Assembly: GCA_002917075.1 (NCBI GenBank)
Contig: NTMA01000061.1
Location: 62,001-126,000 of the forward strand
Length of the DNA: 64,000 nucleotides
Direction: 5' to 3'
Source: Hawksworthiomyces lignivorus
Lineage: Eukaryota > Ascomycota > Sordariomycetes > Ophiostomatales > Ophiostomataceae
A program made the position numbers and the translations under genes. Below, in pieces: positions 47,849 through 59,597 of this stretch. A model generated the notes under the pieces. It did not search any database. It saw nothing but the letters and a program-made list of their open reading frames with translations, and was not told where the DNA came from. Each line of letters begins with the position of its first letter. Within the stretch, counting starts at the first letter, position 1.

Positions 47849-48956
47849 CAGGAAGAACTTGCACAGGCTTTTCTGTGGTGTTATTCAGCAGAAAATGCGA
47901 AATGTGTATAGCAAGCCGTGCCTATAGAAATTAAAAAAAGAATAGCGCACGAGACACCTTAGCCTTTGAAACTGCAGAGCCGTCCAAAAGTGGACTATGC
48001 AGCCGTTGAATGGATAGGAATGGCGAGAAGGTGGACAGCAAAGGTGTAGGAGTTGAGGAGGGGAAAGAAAGGAGAGGTGATGCCTTTTTAACTTGCTGAT
48101 CTTGGCCAACCTCGATATCCTGGTTCAGGCTGCACAGACATCCGGAACGGCACTCACTATTCAAGATAGCAATTCAGCAGCAACCGAGCAGGACGCAAGC
48201 AGGGGGACCTTATCACAATGTTAGCACGCTCATTTGTTGACAAAGAAGAGTCCTTGATCGGCAGCGTGCCAATGGTGCATCCCCAATTTCCCCAGAAAGT
48301 CTGGCTCGGAATAAGGCAAAAAGGATAGCCAGTTTCCATGCTTTGAGAAACCTCTGCTCGTGTGTATCATCCTGGGCCTAATCAGTGGAGAACAACGAGG
48401 CTCATAGCAAGCTAACAGCGCGGTTTTGCTTTTCATTGGTGGGAGTGGACCACCATGAACGCTAACACGGCGAGATCGACTTTGGTAGAGGCCAAGATAA
48501 GGAATGTAACATTTTTTTGCGCGGTTACATCATAGTACGAGTGAGCTTCCGAATCGTCAGATCGAGCAGCATTGTGAAAGACGCACCTCCGAAGATAAAC
48601 GGCCGTATGTTATACGAATATTGGCAAACTCGGCCTTTACTATCTTGAGATATTCTTTACGTAAAAGTTCGTCCGTGCTGGAGCGCCGGCGCATGCCTCC
48701 GGTTCCCCAGGTTTTTTCTGACAACGTCCCAGAGCTCACAGTTCCATACAACGAAGCTCCATTAGCAACCCGAGCTCGTGTCAGGGTTTCCTTTATTTAC
48801 TCTCACGTTTCCACTGCGCACCTTGCCCTCCCCCTCCCCCTCCCTTGCTGCCCTCACTGATCTCCTTCTCAACCCTCGTGACTATCGAGTATCCTTTGCT
48901 ACCCTCTGACGTGCATCCATCACCACATTAGCCAGCTTGAAACTGTGCAGTTCCTT
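47849..48956. promoter_or_regulatory. Divergent promoter, HOL1-like / formamidase homologue, with GATA sites
   Basis: GATA-type motifs lie at 48210 (TTATCA), 48495 (AGATAAG) and 48593 (AGATAAA). A C-rich tract (CTCCCCCTCCCCC) precedes the formamidase start. No gene in between. Nitrogen control is inferred from motifs only. Confidence 0.55.
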
Positions 48957-51239
48957 ATGGCTTCTACTGTTTGTGCTGTTCCCGAGGGATATCCGGCTGA
49001 AATTATCGGATATGCCGATCCCTGGATCGCCAGCCCAGGGGATCTGGTTGACATTAAGGTAAAACGCCCGCCTGAGCACGGACATTCTACAGGCCTGTTC
49101 CTTTTGAAACTAACTAAACCGCTTTAGGTCTCTTCGACCTCTGCTGAATTCTCCCACCGAACTGTCCGTCTGATCCAGGGCCACGATGGACCGCACGCTC
49201 CTGAGGTGCGCGTCGACGAGATCAAGCAAATTCCATCTGGAACTCAAAAGGGCCGCTTCCAGAAGGCACAGCCCGGCTCTTATGCCGTGGTCGATAGCTT
49301 AGATCTGCGTGCTGAGGACAAGGGCATAGCCGTCTCTTTCTACGCGCAGCCATATCTTCTCAAGGCAGGCCACGACCAGACGCTCGTCTCGTTGCTGGGC
49401 GACAGCGGCGTAAATGGCGTTGTTGTTCTTCTTGGTGCTGACAAGCGCCTAAAAGTTCGTGTTGGTGACGGCAGCGCGCTGCAGGAGTCGACGGTGGAGT
49501 ACGAGATTGTGGAGAAGCAGTGGATCAAGCTGAACGTAAAAGTCAGCGGTTCTCGGCTTGAGGTCTCCATTGAGCCTGTAGTACATCTCTGCCAGAAGAA
49601 GGGAGTGTACTATGAGACGTCCTTTGAGCTTTCGGGCAATATTGCGCTGCCTGTTCCCGGCCGCCTTACCATTGCGGCCACCCAGACATCCAGCACGGCC
49701 AAGGCATCTGATTTCTTCAACGGCCGTATCGAGGCGGTCCACATCACAACCGCTGGAGCTGCGACTCGCGAGATTGCGAACCTGGACTTCTCGCGCAAGA
49801 TCCCGACGGATGAGATTGTGGATACCTCTGGAAACGGACGGCACGGCATTCTTGTCAATGCGCCAACCCGCGCCATCAAGGGCCACGACTGGGATGGCAG
49901 CGAGACGGACTGGACGAAGACGAACTACGGATACGGCGCGATCCACTTCCACGAAGACGACCTGGACGACGCCCGCTGGGAGACGGACTTTACGATTCGT
50001 ATCCCGGCCGAGGCGCGCTCGGGCGCGTATGCGGTCGAGGTGACTTGCGCCGACGACCCGAGCGTCAAGGACAGCATTACCTTTTTTGTGCGGCCAAACC
50101 CGGCGTCCACGGCCAAGGTTGCGCTGATTCTGTCGACGTTCACGTACACGGCGTACGCCAACGAGCACATGTACGACGAGGAGCGGTCGTCGTACCTGCC
50201 GCTGGACGCGCACCTCAAGCCGCGGACGGACGAGGACTTCCAGCGCATGTTCCGGCGCAGCGACCTGGGCCTGTCCATGTACGACGTGCACCGGGACGGG
50301 TCGGGGTCGGTGTTCTCGAGCACGAAGCGGCCGGTGCTCAACGTGCGGCCGGGCTTCCAGCACTGGGGCTTTGACCGGCCGCGCGAGTTCAGCGCGGACC
50401 TGTTCATGATCGGCTTCCTGGAGAAGCTGGGCGTCGACTACGACGTGACCACGGACCACGAGCTGCACGCGCGCGGTGTGGGCGCCATCGCGCGCTACTC
50501 GACCGTCATCACGGGCAGCCACCCCGAGTACCCGTCGCTGCAGTCGCTCAACGCCTACAGCGAGTTCGCCGCCACCGGCGGCAACATCATGTATCTGGGC
50601 GGCAACGGCTTCTACTGGCTGTCGGTGCCCGACCCCAAGCACGTCCACCGCATCGAGGTCCGCCGCGGCGACCAGGGCGTGCGCACGTTCGGCCTGCCCG
50701 GCGGCGAGCGCCACCACAGCCTCAACGGCGCCCTGGGCGGCCTGTGGCGGTCGCGCGGCCGCGCTGCCAACTACCTGTTCGGCATCGGCTGCTGCGGTGA
50801 AGGCTTCGGCCCGGGTGTGCCCTACAAGCGCGCTGAGGCCACTGCGAGCGACGAGCGGCTCGCCTGGGTCTTTGCTGGCATCGGTACCGGCGAGCTCATC
50901 GGCGAGAACGGCTTTGGCGGCGGCGCCAGCGGCGACGAGATCGACCGCTGGGACCCGCAGTACGGCAGCCCTGAGACGGCCATTGTCCTAGCCACCAGTA
51001 CCGGTCACCCCGACGAGTTTGCCCTGTTCCCTGAAGACTTTGGCTTCAACGACAAGGACATTACGGGCACGAAGACGGACCGGATCCGCAGCGACATCGT
51101 GCTGAACGAGACGCCTGGCGGCGGGTCCGTCTTCTCGGTCGGCAGCATGAACTGGTACTGCTCGCTGGGTTGGGACGGCTACAACAATAACGTGGCCAAG
51201 ATGACGGAGAATGTGCTTAGGAAATTTGCGAACCTGTAG
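48957..51239 (+). CDS. N,N-dimethylformamidase large (beta) subunit homologue
   Basis: 737-aa homologue of the bacterial N,N-dimethylformamidase large subunit, which hydrolyses DMF to dimethylamine and formate at an iron site. Exons 48957-49058 and 49128-51239. The first intron is 69 bp with a CTAAC branch. The N-terminal EIIGYADPWIASPGDLVDI is a beta-rich segment, a concanavalin/LamG-like region follows (about 60-230), and the large catalytic half starts near AKVALILSTFTYTAYANEHM. Within it are SAYDVH-like LSMYDVHRDGSG, FQHWGFDRPREFSADLFMI, GSHPEYPSLQSL, GGNIMYLGGNGFYW and GIGTGELIGENGFGG. Bacterial enzymes also need a small subunit, and none is visible here. No signal peptide. The true amide substrate is unknown. 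Confidence 0.88.
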
Positions 51240-51393
51240 GCAGAGAAGCAGTCTGCAGCAATAAGAATCTTGTAATGCTGTTTTTGTAGCAATGAATAAA
51301 TTTATGTAATGATTTCAAGTCTTATTCTGTCTAATTGTAATTCTATCCAATGTTTCAGCTGGTCGTGTTGACTGTTTTCCGTATGCTTTGCTT

Positions 51394-52808
51394 CTACCAC
51401 CCCTTCCACGGCACCCATGTCTCCTGCACAACGTCGTTCTCGTCCACAACGTAGTAGACATAAAACGCCGCGGCCGTAATGCACGAATGTGCACAGTACA
51501 GGGGCACCTTGTCTCCAATGCGGAACTGTTCTTCCGCCGAATCGACTTTTCCCCCCCCCGCTGCGGATGTCGCAGCCTCTGCTTCGCCAGCGGCCACGGC
51601 GGCCGCCTCTGCGCCAGCGTCCCATGCCAGGATGCCGTGCTCCTGCGACATGCGCGCCACGACCCAGCCGGGCTTACCCGCGACGATGCCAAAGCCGGGG
51701 AAGCCGCCGGCCGTCTCCTTGGACAGGGCGATCGTGCCGGCGTTGACGAGCACCTCGTTGCGCTCCGGGTACACACCGCAGACCTCGGTCATGACGCGCA
51801 CCGCCTGCTGCGGCAGCTTGACGAGCCCCGTCGACACCTGCTGCAGGTCGTTGGCCGGGAAGTTGCCCGCGTGCAGCTCGAGCGCCACGTTGGGCCCCCA
51901 TGCCGCCGCCTTTAGGCCGCCCACCACATGGGCCGTCGGCGTCGCGCCGATGGAGATGACAACCGGCCGGTCCGCCGGGGCCAGGTGCGCCGCCTCCGCA
52001 ACGCCGTCTACCTCGGTCTGCAGGACCGCCTCGGCCTCGGCGCGCGTCCGGCAGCCGTACGAGTGGCCGGCATGACAGTAGAAGCCGTACAGGGAGACGG
52101 CCGTCGACGCGCCCAGCACGCGCTGCACCAGGCTCTCAAGCCGCGCGCTGCTTGTCGGCACGCCGGCGCGGCGGGAGCCGACGTCCAGCTTGATGAAGAC
52201 GTCCCACGGCTTCTGGGGAGAGGACGACGACTTGGCAAAGGACTCGAGAATGTCGACGTGCTGCTCGTTGTCGATCATGAGAACGATGCGGACGGTCTTG
52301 CGCAGCTGCGCGAGCTCGGAAAGCGCTGAGGGCCGTATGGGAAGGCCGTAGAGGACCTGTAGATCCCTTATCAGTGCTCCGTTGATCAGCCTATCACCAC
52401 AAATCAGGTCCGCCGACACCCGTCACCTACCTCCTCAATCACGCCTTCCTGGACGAGAGGCAGTATGCCACGAATCTCGGCTAGTGTCGATGCGACGATC
52501 TTCTTATATTTGCTGCCCAGCATCAGGCGGGTAGCCTCTAGGGTCTGCCATAAGCATCAGCACTCGGAGGTTGGCACTTGAAGAAACCATGTGCCAGATT
52601 CATACGGCTGGCAACATAACACGATAGGAAGAAAAACCTTGAGCGTCTTGATGTGCGGCCTGAAAGCCAAGCCCGTAGCTTCGACATCTTTGTGCAGCTG
52701 CGCAACGTTGCTCTCAACGACCGGCTTGCTGACAACTAGCGCCGGCGTGGGCAGACTGGACGCCGGCTGGCCGATAAACGACTTGTGATTTTGGAGGGCG
52801 TAGTCCAT
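51394..52808 (-). CDS. D-serine dehydratase-like PLP enzyme (fold type III)
   Basis: Alanine-racemase-like barrel plus D-serine-dehydratase C-terminal domain, 415 aa. Exons 52808-52638, 52544-52431 and 52356-51394. The PLP lysine lies in FRPHIKTLKT, at the first junction, whose donor is an unusual GTTTTT. The second exon gives EATRLMLGSKYKKIVASTLAEIRG. Further marks: LYGLPI, IKLDVGSRRAGV, FYCHAGHSYG, SIGATPTAH, ELHAGNFPAND. The zinc-type His/Cys pair is in LYCAHSCITAAAF. Yeast Dsd1 converts D-serine to pyruvate and ammonia; related enzymes are D-threonine aldolases, so the substrate is open. It converges with the formamidase homologue (154 bp). Confidence 0.88.
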
Positions 52809-53248
52809 GGCGCAAAGGTTGAGATCGATCTATGCACAGCACCTAAATTGCGTTCGCGGCAGTTGTTCGATGATCAAGCTGTGAACATTATATCATCGAT
52901 GTGCCGTAGTGACGTCCTGGGGGGGTTTGGCTTGTGTCTAGCGTGGCGGTAAAGCTGACGATTGGCTCTCGGGAGGCCGGTTCCACCTTCGTGTCTCTAT
53001 TCAATTTGTGCGATAGCGCACTGTAGGGCACATGAGCTCCCAAGCTAGAGGCACACAGAGAGGTCCTCAGAGCTTGGTGAAATAAGCTGCTCAGAGCTTG
53101 GTGGGATACAAGACAATTTCAAGAGATTGTGCGAATCACAGACCGGCGCAAGGCAAGTTTATTAATGACTCTATTATGCTATCAAAAAAAAAGTTATGTC
53201 CAATTCGCCTATGTATTTACCATGTGATGGGGGGCTACGCAATGCTTC
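52809..53248. other. Intergenic region
   Basis: 5' region of the D-serine-dehydratase-like gene and 3' flank of the ligase gene. No coding signal. A short run GCTCAGAGCTTGGTG is nearly repeated around 53068-53104. Confidence 0.55.
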
Positions 53249-55151
53249 TTATATAGTCTCAATGTAGCGGGTAAATTCCCTGGCGGTAGTTGTTAGCAAT
53301 TTTCTTTGCTCGTAGGTGTTGGAGCCGTTGGAGCCGAAGAGATAAGAGGCTTACCAGTCTGTGACGGCTTCCCGCCAGACTCTGAGCTCGTGCTCGCGCG
53401 TTGCCGCATAGAAATCGACAAAGTCGTCTCCCATGACCTCGCGCGCTACGCTGGAGGGCGCGCGGAAGCGCTCCACCGCCTTGTCCAGCGTGTTGGGGAG
53501 CAGCACCGCCTTCTCGCCCGTCTTGGCGCGCGTGGCGGACGGTGGCACCGTGATCTCGAGCTTCTTCTCGACGCCGCGCCAGCCAGCGGCGACGATGGCG
53601 TATAGCGCGTAGTGCGGGTGCAGGTCCGCGCCGGGGATGCGCACCTCGAAGCGCGTAGCGGACGGCTTGCCGACGGGCGGGGCGATGAGGCGGATGCTCG
53701 ACAGGCGGTGCTCCAGGCCCCAGCTCAGGTCGACCGGCGCCCAGTAGTTCTCGATCAGCCGCTTGTACGAGTTGACGGTCGGCGCGAGCAGGGGCATCAG
53801 GTCGGGCAGGGCGTCGAGGAGGCCCGCCAGAAAGTGCCGGCCCATGTCGGACAGATAGGCGATGTCGTCCCACTGCGCATTGGCGTCGGGCTCGGCGCGG
53901 GCAAAGAGGTTGTGCCCTTGGCTGTCCACCAGCGACACGTGAATGTGACCAGAGTTGCCCGGCAGGCCCTGCAGCGGCTTGGCCATGAAGCAAGGCGTGA
54001 TGTTGTCTTCTACGCCAATGGACTTTGCTAATAATCTGTTATATTTGTGGTTTGTCAGTCTTGCGCCTATGCGCCTTGGATCACGGTTGCGTCCCTGCAC
54101 CAGTTCCGCTGACACCGACTCACTTGAACACTGTGACTTTGTCCGCCATCTCATGAAGAGGGCTCACTTTGAGGGCCTTTGAAAGTAAAGCAAAATGTCA
54201 GTCTTGCCATCGTTCTACTAGCCCAAATGCCAGGTCTGCATAGAAACAAGGAAAACCTACTGCTTCTACTACGCCTGGTCCACTCTCGGTATGAAGACCC
54301 TCGATTTTGCAGTCGAGTTTCTTCGCATCGTCAAATAGCTGGCGGAAGTATTTCTTGTTCATAGCTGGCCGCGTGACGCTGTAGCCAAACATGCCCTCCG
54401 TGATGGTCTGTAGGCCCTTTGGCGAGTGTTTCCGGAGGTACGCAGCGATGTTGGCACCTCCAGGGCCGTCGTAGCCGTCGGCAGCTGGTGTGCGGAAGTT
54501 CATGAACTCGAGCTCAACTGTCACATGTTTGCAGATAATGCGGCACGTCAGCCCCATTGTCGTACTATACTGCACTTAACTCTTTTCGTCTTTTCATGGG
54601 CAAGTTGAGCACATACCTCCAGCTAACGCCCTATTTCCGGCCTCGCCGAGCTTCTTGCGAAGCGACCGCAGCATGCTCCGGCCACACACCGGCACAGACT
54701 TAGATTCGGCTCCAAAATTGAGCAGGAAAAACGGCAAGCTGTCTTCGAACGGCAGGCGGCGATACGTGGATAGGTCCGGGAAGGCGAGAATATCTGCGTA
54801 CCCCTGCGCGGCGCTCGTCATCTTTGTCTCCGTGGTATACAGCTCGTCGTGCATGTCCCAGCCGAAGATAGCCGAGCTCATGGCGATGCCAGACTCAACG
54901 CCCGCCAGAAACTTCTCCTTGATGATGACCTTGCCGCGAAGGACGCCGTCGGCATCGACGCCTGCGATCTTGACCTTGTCGTCGTTGGCCAGCAGCTCTG
55001 CGATGTTCTCGGCTGTGGCAGCGACGGCGTCAGGCGCCGTGCCGTTCGGCATCTGCATGGTGAGCTCCTGTGGCGTCATTGTCCCGTTTCCATTTATTGC
55101 GACTGCCGCAGAGCTGTGACTAGAGTGGTTCTGGGCGAGATGGTCGATCAT
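53249..55151 (-). CDS. Glutamine-synthetase-like ligase (gamma-glutamylamine synthetase type)
   Basis: ATP-dependent amide ligase of the GS fold, 518 aa. Exons 55151-54617, 54517-54261, 54176-54124, 54035-53355 and 53279-53249, the last encoding only the C-terminal EFTRYIETI. GS marks: KIAGVDADGVLRGK (beta-grasp domain), the ELEFMNF metal/Glu segment, EGLHTESGPGVVE, FMAKPLQGLPGNSGHIHVSL (His-containing ATP/metal site), NSYKRLIENYWAPV, and SSIRLIAPP...TRFEVRIPGADLHPHYALYA. It belongs with the fungal GS-like proteins related to PuuA/FluG rather than the housekeeping eukaryotic GS of about 360 aa. It probably couples glutamate to an amine. No N-terminal amidohydrolase domain as in FluG. The start at 55151 is the first ATG in frame. 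Confidence 0.88.
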
Positions 55152-56383
55152 GGCTGCGGTGCAAGCTTCAGCTCTCCTCTTGCAGAAACGTGCAAAAGAT
55201 AGAGCAGAGAGTTCTTATCAGCGAGGAGCATCGCAATCCAGCCTTCCGATTATTTTCTAATTTTTATTTTCATTTATTTTATTTGTATTTCGCAAATGCA
55301 CAGTCGGTCTGCAAAGTTTATTCCTCTTTCGACTCTACGGCAGAAACTAGGACGGAACAATGGACGCAGGGTATGACTGCCTCTCCGGACTGCAGAGATC
55401 CACAAGCTCCAGGTTAGCGGTTTTTGCCCCTGCAGCGCCTCTAGAGCAGAGCGCGCGGTATTTGGACCGAAAGTCTGACATACCCACACTCGCGGACCGC
55501 GCTGGCTGCATAGCCATAGCGCTACGCACTGCTCTCGCGACCACACTAAAATAGTTAGTTGTTATCAACACGAGAGCGCCGCAAACTACGAACTAGTATC
55601 TGGCTACGAGGTGTGCATACTCCGCGGTCTCAAAGTTGCCTCAACGCGGGCGGTTGCATCCGAACCTGGCAAAGTGTACTGTGAGGCATCCTCCAATGCA
55701 TCGTGGCTTTTTCTGTGTGAGTGCTCTTCACTCTCCCCACACTTTTTTTTGCACACGTACAGAGAAAACAATGAATGAACGGAGCAACATGATTACTCGA
55801 GCTCATAACTACGTCATTATGTAAAATCATTAATTTGACGGCTCAAGACAGTCTGCTGCATGAGCATTCTGGGGCCCACATCCACGCAGCGCAAGCCAGA
55901 TGCCGTTACATCTTAACATTGCTGCAAAGAATGCGCAGGAGTGCGTGTGCTTGCAGGAGGTACGACCAATACCATGTTGGTAAAAACATGTACATTGTAT
56001 AATGCATACGGCTTGAACTCTCACGCGTCATAGTTCGCAAACGGGCCGCGTGCTTCCTCCACAGATATTCACTATGGCTGATAAGAACTCTTCTCCCAGC
56101 ACTGTTTAACTCAGTCCTAAAGATCGTAAAATAGAAAGGAATATTAGTCCCGAAGAGATATCGCTCTTATTTGTTAAAGTGCTAATTTACTATTACTGAC
56201 TTGCATGAAGCAAGACATCTACTAAAAGTCTAATCATCTTGGACCCACACATTAGAGGTCAAGCACTGAATTGCGTAACAGGGCATTTTCGATCGCTTAG
56301 GAGGCTGAAGTAATGGTATCTTAGTATTAATATTTCAAAATCAAAGAGCAGCGCCTATCTTTTTTCTAATTTTAAAAAAAATT
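55152..56383. other. Intergenic region
   Basis: Promoter of the GS-like ligase and the 3' flank of the second Zn2Cys6 gene. AT-rich at 56120-56390 with no supportable ORF. Confidence 0.55.
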
Positions 56384-59031
56384 CTAAAGATCATACGGTT
56401 CTGGCTGGACAGAGCCATCAACGGCATCAAAAAACTGGGTAGACCAGGCCATTGAATCTAAGATTTCGAGCGGCCATTCTTGCAGAGAAGGCACTCCAGT
56501 GTCGTAAACAGCGGGCAGGGTAGGATGGAGCGGAGGAAAGTCCCTCTGCATGGCATTCGCTTGAGCAGCTGAGCCCGAATCTGAGCTCTGGTCGTTGCTC
56601 GGCTCCTCCATCCCCTGCACATCGGCTTCCATGGAGCGGACGTCGGCTGGGAGAGACGCGTAGATTGTGTTCATGTTGCAATAGGAAGAGGAGTCCCGCC
56701 AAGTCGTGCCCCGCGCCTTGAGCTTCCGCATCATGTCTCGCGCGATGCGCGCGCCTTCAGAGTTCGGGCTGAGCGCCTCAAACACTTTCAGGCACGTCTC
56801 GGCGTCGTCTTCCAGTGCCGCCACGTCGACGGCGCTCCCTTCGGCGAAGCCCGTCCGGCGTGCAAACGCGCTCGCGACGACGAGGATCGAGCTTGCGCAG
56901 ATGAGACAGGAGATCATCTGCCACCAGGGGAAGTCGTGCACCAGGTCCTCCTTGTTGACCACGTTGTGCAGGAGGTGGGCAGTCTCCTGCGCTTCGGCGA
57001 TGCATGTCTTCTCATACTGGTCGAGCAGGTGCGCGTTGCCCTGCAGCGACGACACGACGGCGTCATCTAGGCGCCGCAGCAGGGGAAGACAGAGGTAGGG
57101 CCTGTGCACGAGAGCGCGCAGGTGGTGGAACTTGATGGCGAGCATGTTGCGCTGCGGCCGGAGGATTGCTGCAGTGTTAGCCCTCGCACATTCCATGTCA
57201 CGCAGCGCGGGGGTAGGAGGAGGCCCAACCTGTCGTTTGAACGCGAGCGACGTCTCAAAGGTGTGGCCAAAGTCGAACCGCAGCTTCCGGGGCAGGGTCT
57301 TCCTCCACTCCAGCAGCTGCCTGTCCAGAGCCTGCGTGCTCGGAAGCCAGCTGGCGATGTCCCGCTTGCATCGCGGATTGTACAGATCACGCAGTACGTG
57401 GCCGATGATCTTTGACAAGGCGATCACGGAGATGAAATAATCACCTACCAGCGGGCACCCGGGGTCCAGCTGCGGAATGGTGCCGCCCACCCAGTCGATG
57501 TCTGCGTCGCCCAGCCGCGAGGGAAGCTGGAGGTGACAGTCATCGTCGTGGATTGCGGGAGGCCGCCCCAGCTGCAGGGCCAGCAGGCGGTCCAAGACAT
57601 AGATGGAATACCACACCCTGCGCCGCACTTCGACTTTTAGGCTCGACGGCCCTTTGCCAGGCTGAGACTCCTCGATGTCGACGTGAAGACCAATGCTCTG
57701 CGCAATGCGCACTGCAAGACCCAGAGTTGTCCAGCACCTTGCAATTGATCAGCGGACTAGGTCTCATTGCACAGAGTCTCTAGAGGGGATTCCAAAAAAA
57801 AAAAGTTTCTCACTTATCTGTTCGGCACACAGCTAGCAGGTAAAAGCACTGCGCTAGGAGGAACGTCACTTCGTTCAATGATCTCTCCAATGTCTCCGCA
57901 TTCGATAACGCCAGGGCATGGTAGTAGTACTGCTCGTGCAACGTATCTCCTGTACCACCAGAGACGGAATGGTAGTAGGCTCCAATGGCAAATATAATGT
58001 CTACATCTAATCAGTATACCGACACAAAAGGCGTATAAGCTTTGGGATGTATAAAGGAAGACTGACACAATGTAGCAAGCCAGGTGTCGTCAGGTCTCTT
58101 TACTCTTCCTGTGGCAATGTAGTCTTCGTATGTTTTCATGAATAACGCCCTTGGTATAAATGGATACGCAATGTGGATGGTGGAGAAGTAGATGTCGAGG
58201 TACCGCTCTGCATCTGCAGCAGCCGGAAACTCAACGGTCGCGCCATGCGAAATCGTACCCGCGGGACTCGGCTCGTCCTGCTCGTAGCTCTCCAATGCTT
58301 CGGTGCCATGCTCGGGAGGATTCTTCTCTCGCAGGATCCGGTCGACGAGGTTGAAGAAACGGACATCGCTGACCTCACCGAGGTATCGCTCCGCGGGGCG
58401 CGCAGGAATGCGTGACAACGACGTCGGCGATGTCGGGCCTTGCTTCAGGACTGGACTCGACAATTGGGATGAGTGAGCTGGATGAGTCGGCAACACTTCT
58501 CTGCTGCATTCCGCTTCGCTCAGGGCCTTCTGGACCCGCTCGTCGAGAGAGCCGAGAGCATCCTGGATGTTGTTGCGCACAGGTTCAGAGAGCTGGGGTA
58601 ACACGTCTCGTAGCAGCTTCTCGTAGTCGATGACAGCAAGCCGCAGCTCTGTGACGGGCAGGCTGCAGGACCGGTCATCCAGAAGCGATGAGCTGTGCTG
58701 GTATTTGTGGCCCTTCTTGCCTAGGAAGGCATACATGCATTTGTACCCATAACCTGTACATCTACCACAGGCTGGGCGAGCGCCATCACACTATAGGGCC
58801 GGTTTTCAGTAAATATTTGGGGTTTCAGTAGCACACATGTTGGTTTTTTTTTTTCTTCTTTTCTACTAGATTGTGCTATTTGCCAGGTAGCAATTGGGAT
58901 TGGATGCGTTCTGGGGTGGTATATTCAATGACGCATTGAGGACTGACCTTGGCCTTCATTGAGCGGCATGAGTCGCACGCTCTGAAGACGCGCTTCCGCT
59001 TCGTCCCACGCTCTTCCGGTAGGCCCGCCAT
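56384..59031 (-). CDS. Zn2Cys6 transcription factor with fungal_trans domain
   Basis: Regulator of about 782 aa. Exons 59031-58948, 58790-58068, 58001-57814 and 57737-56384. The zinc cluster spans the first intron: FRACDSCRSMKAK then CDGARPACGRCTGYGYKC (CX2CX6CX5CX2CX6C). Two donors are GTCAGT. The middle-homology region has AERYLDIYFSTIHIAYPFI, LYIIFAIGAYYHS, LLAQCFYLLAVCRTDKCW, GLAVRIAQSIGLHVD, RRRVWYSIYVLDRLLALQLGRP and FHHLRALVHRPYL. The stretch around 57160-57240 (QVGPPPTPALRDMEC...) may be an in-frame 78-bp intron, since its removal gives the common FKRQRNMLAIKFHHLR. It sits at the edge of the catabolic block and could regulate it. Confidence 0.87.
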
Positions 59032-59336
59032 AGTTGGATAGGTCGGAACACGCAAAAGGAATAAAATTGGGTTTTTGGAGGCATTGGTGGAGGGAAGGTT
59101 GCAGATGTTTGATATAAAGGAATGGCGCTGAGTCCGACTTTGCCGGATTAGACGGCGCTACCCAGGCGGCGTACCCGACTTATCCGGATGACGTAATGAG
59201 CGGTCCAGAACACCACCCAAATCGTAAGATCCAGCCAGCGTCGAGCTCTTTATAAGTCGTTCACTGTACAAGTGCCGGCCAACAGCGATGGAGCTGTTGA
59301 AGTTGCAGATCCAAAAACATTAAACACCAATGAGCG
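59032..59336. other. Intergenic region
   Basis: 5' flank of the Zn2Cys6 gene. A TTTATAAG box near 59248 may be the core promoter of the small ORF that follows. Confidence 0.45.
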
Positions 59337-59597
59337 ATGCACCCCAAGAAAATGGCTCCCGTGGAAAACACCGGCTTTTATGAGATGCTTGATTCGATCG
59401 CAGAGACGCATGGCGAAGACGCTGTTCACCAAAACAAGCGCATCAAAGAAGCTCAGATTGCCGAAGACAGCCGTGAGCCGAATAAAGAAGAGATTGAAGC
59501 GATTCGAAAAGAACTGCAGGAAGAAAAGAAGCATAGCCCGGCATCAGTAAGTTGCCCTGAAACGTCCGCCATATCGGATGGACTGCTGAGAAAATAA
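59337..59597 (+). CDS. Small hypothetical protein
   Basis: 86 codons, family not recognised. The product is hydrophilic, with a charged, probably helical stretch (DSREPNKEEIEAIRKELQEE) and no signal peptide or membrane segment. A TTTATAAG box lies about 90 bp upstream. GTAAGT after HSPAS could be a donor that would shorten the C-terminus. It could be a real small gene or chance. Confidence 0.35.
   Translation: MHPKKMAPVENTGFYEMLDSIAETHGEDAVHQNKRIKEAQIAEDSREPNKEEIEAIRKELQEEKKHSPASVSCPETSAISDGLLRK

Noticed and set aside
49449..50717. 422-codon open frame antisense to the formamidase homologue
   Set aside because: Shadow frame in a GC-rich exon; Arg/Val/Ala-rich with no motif.
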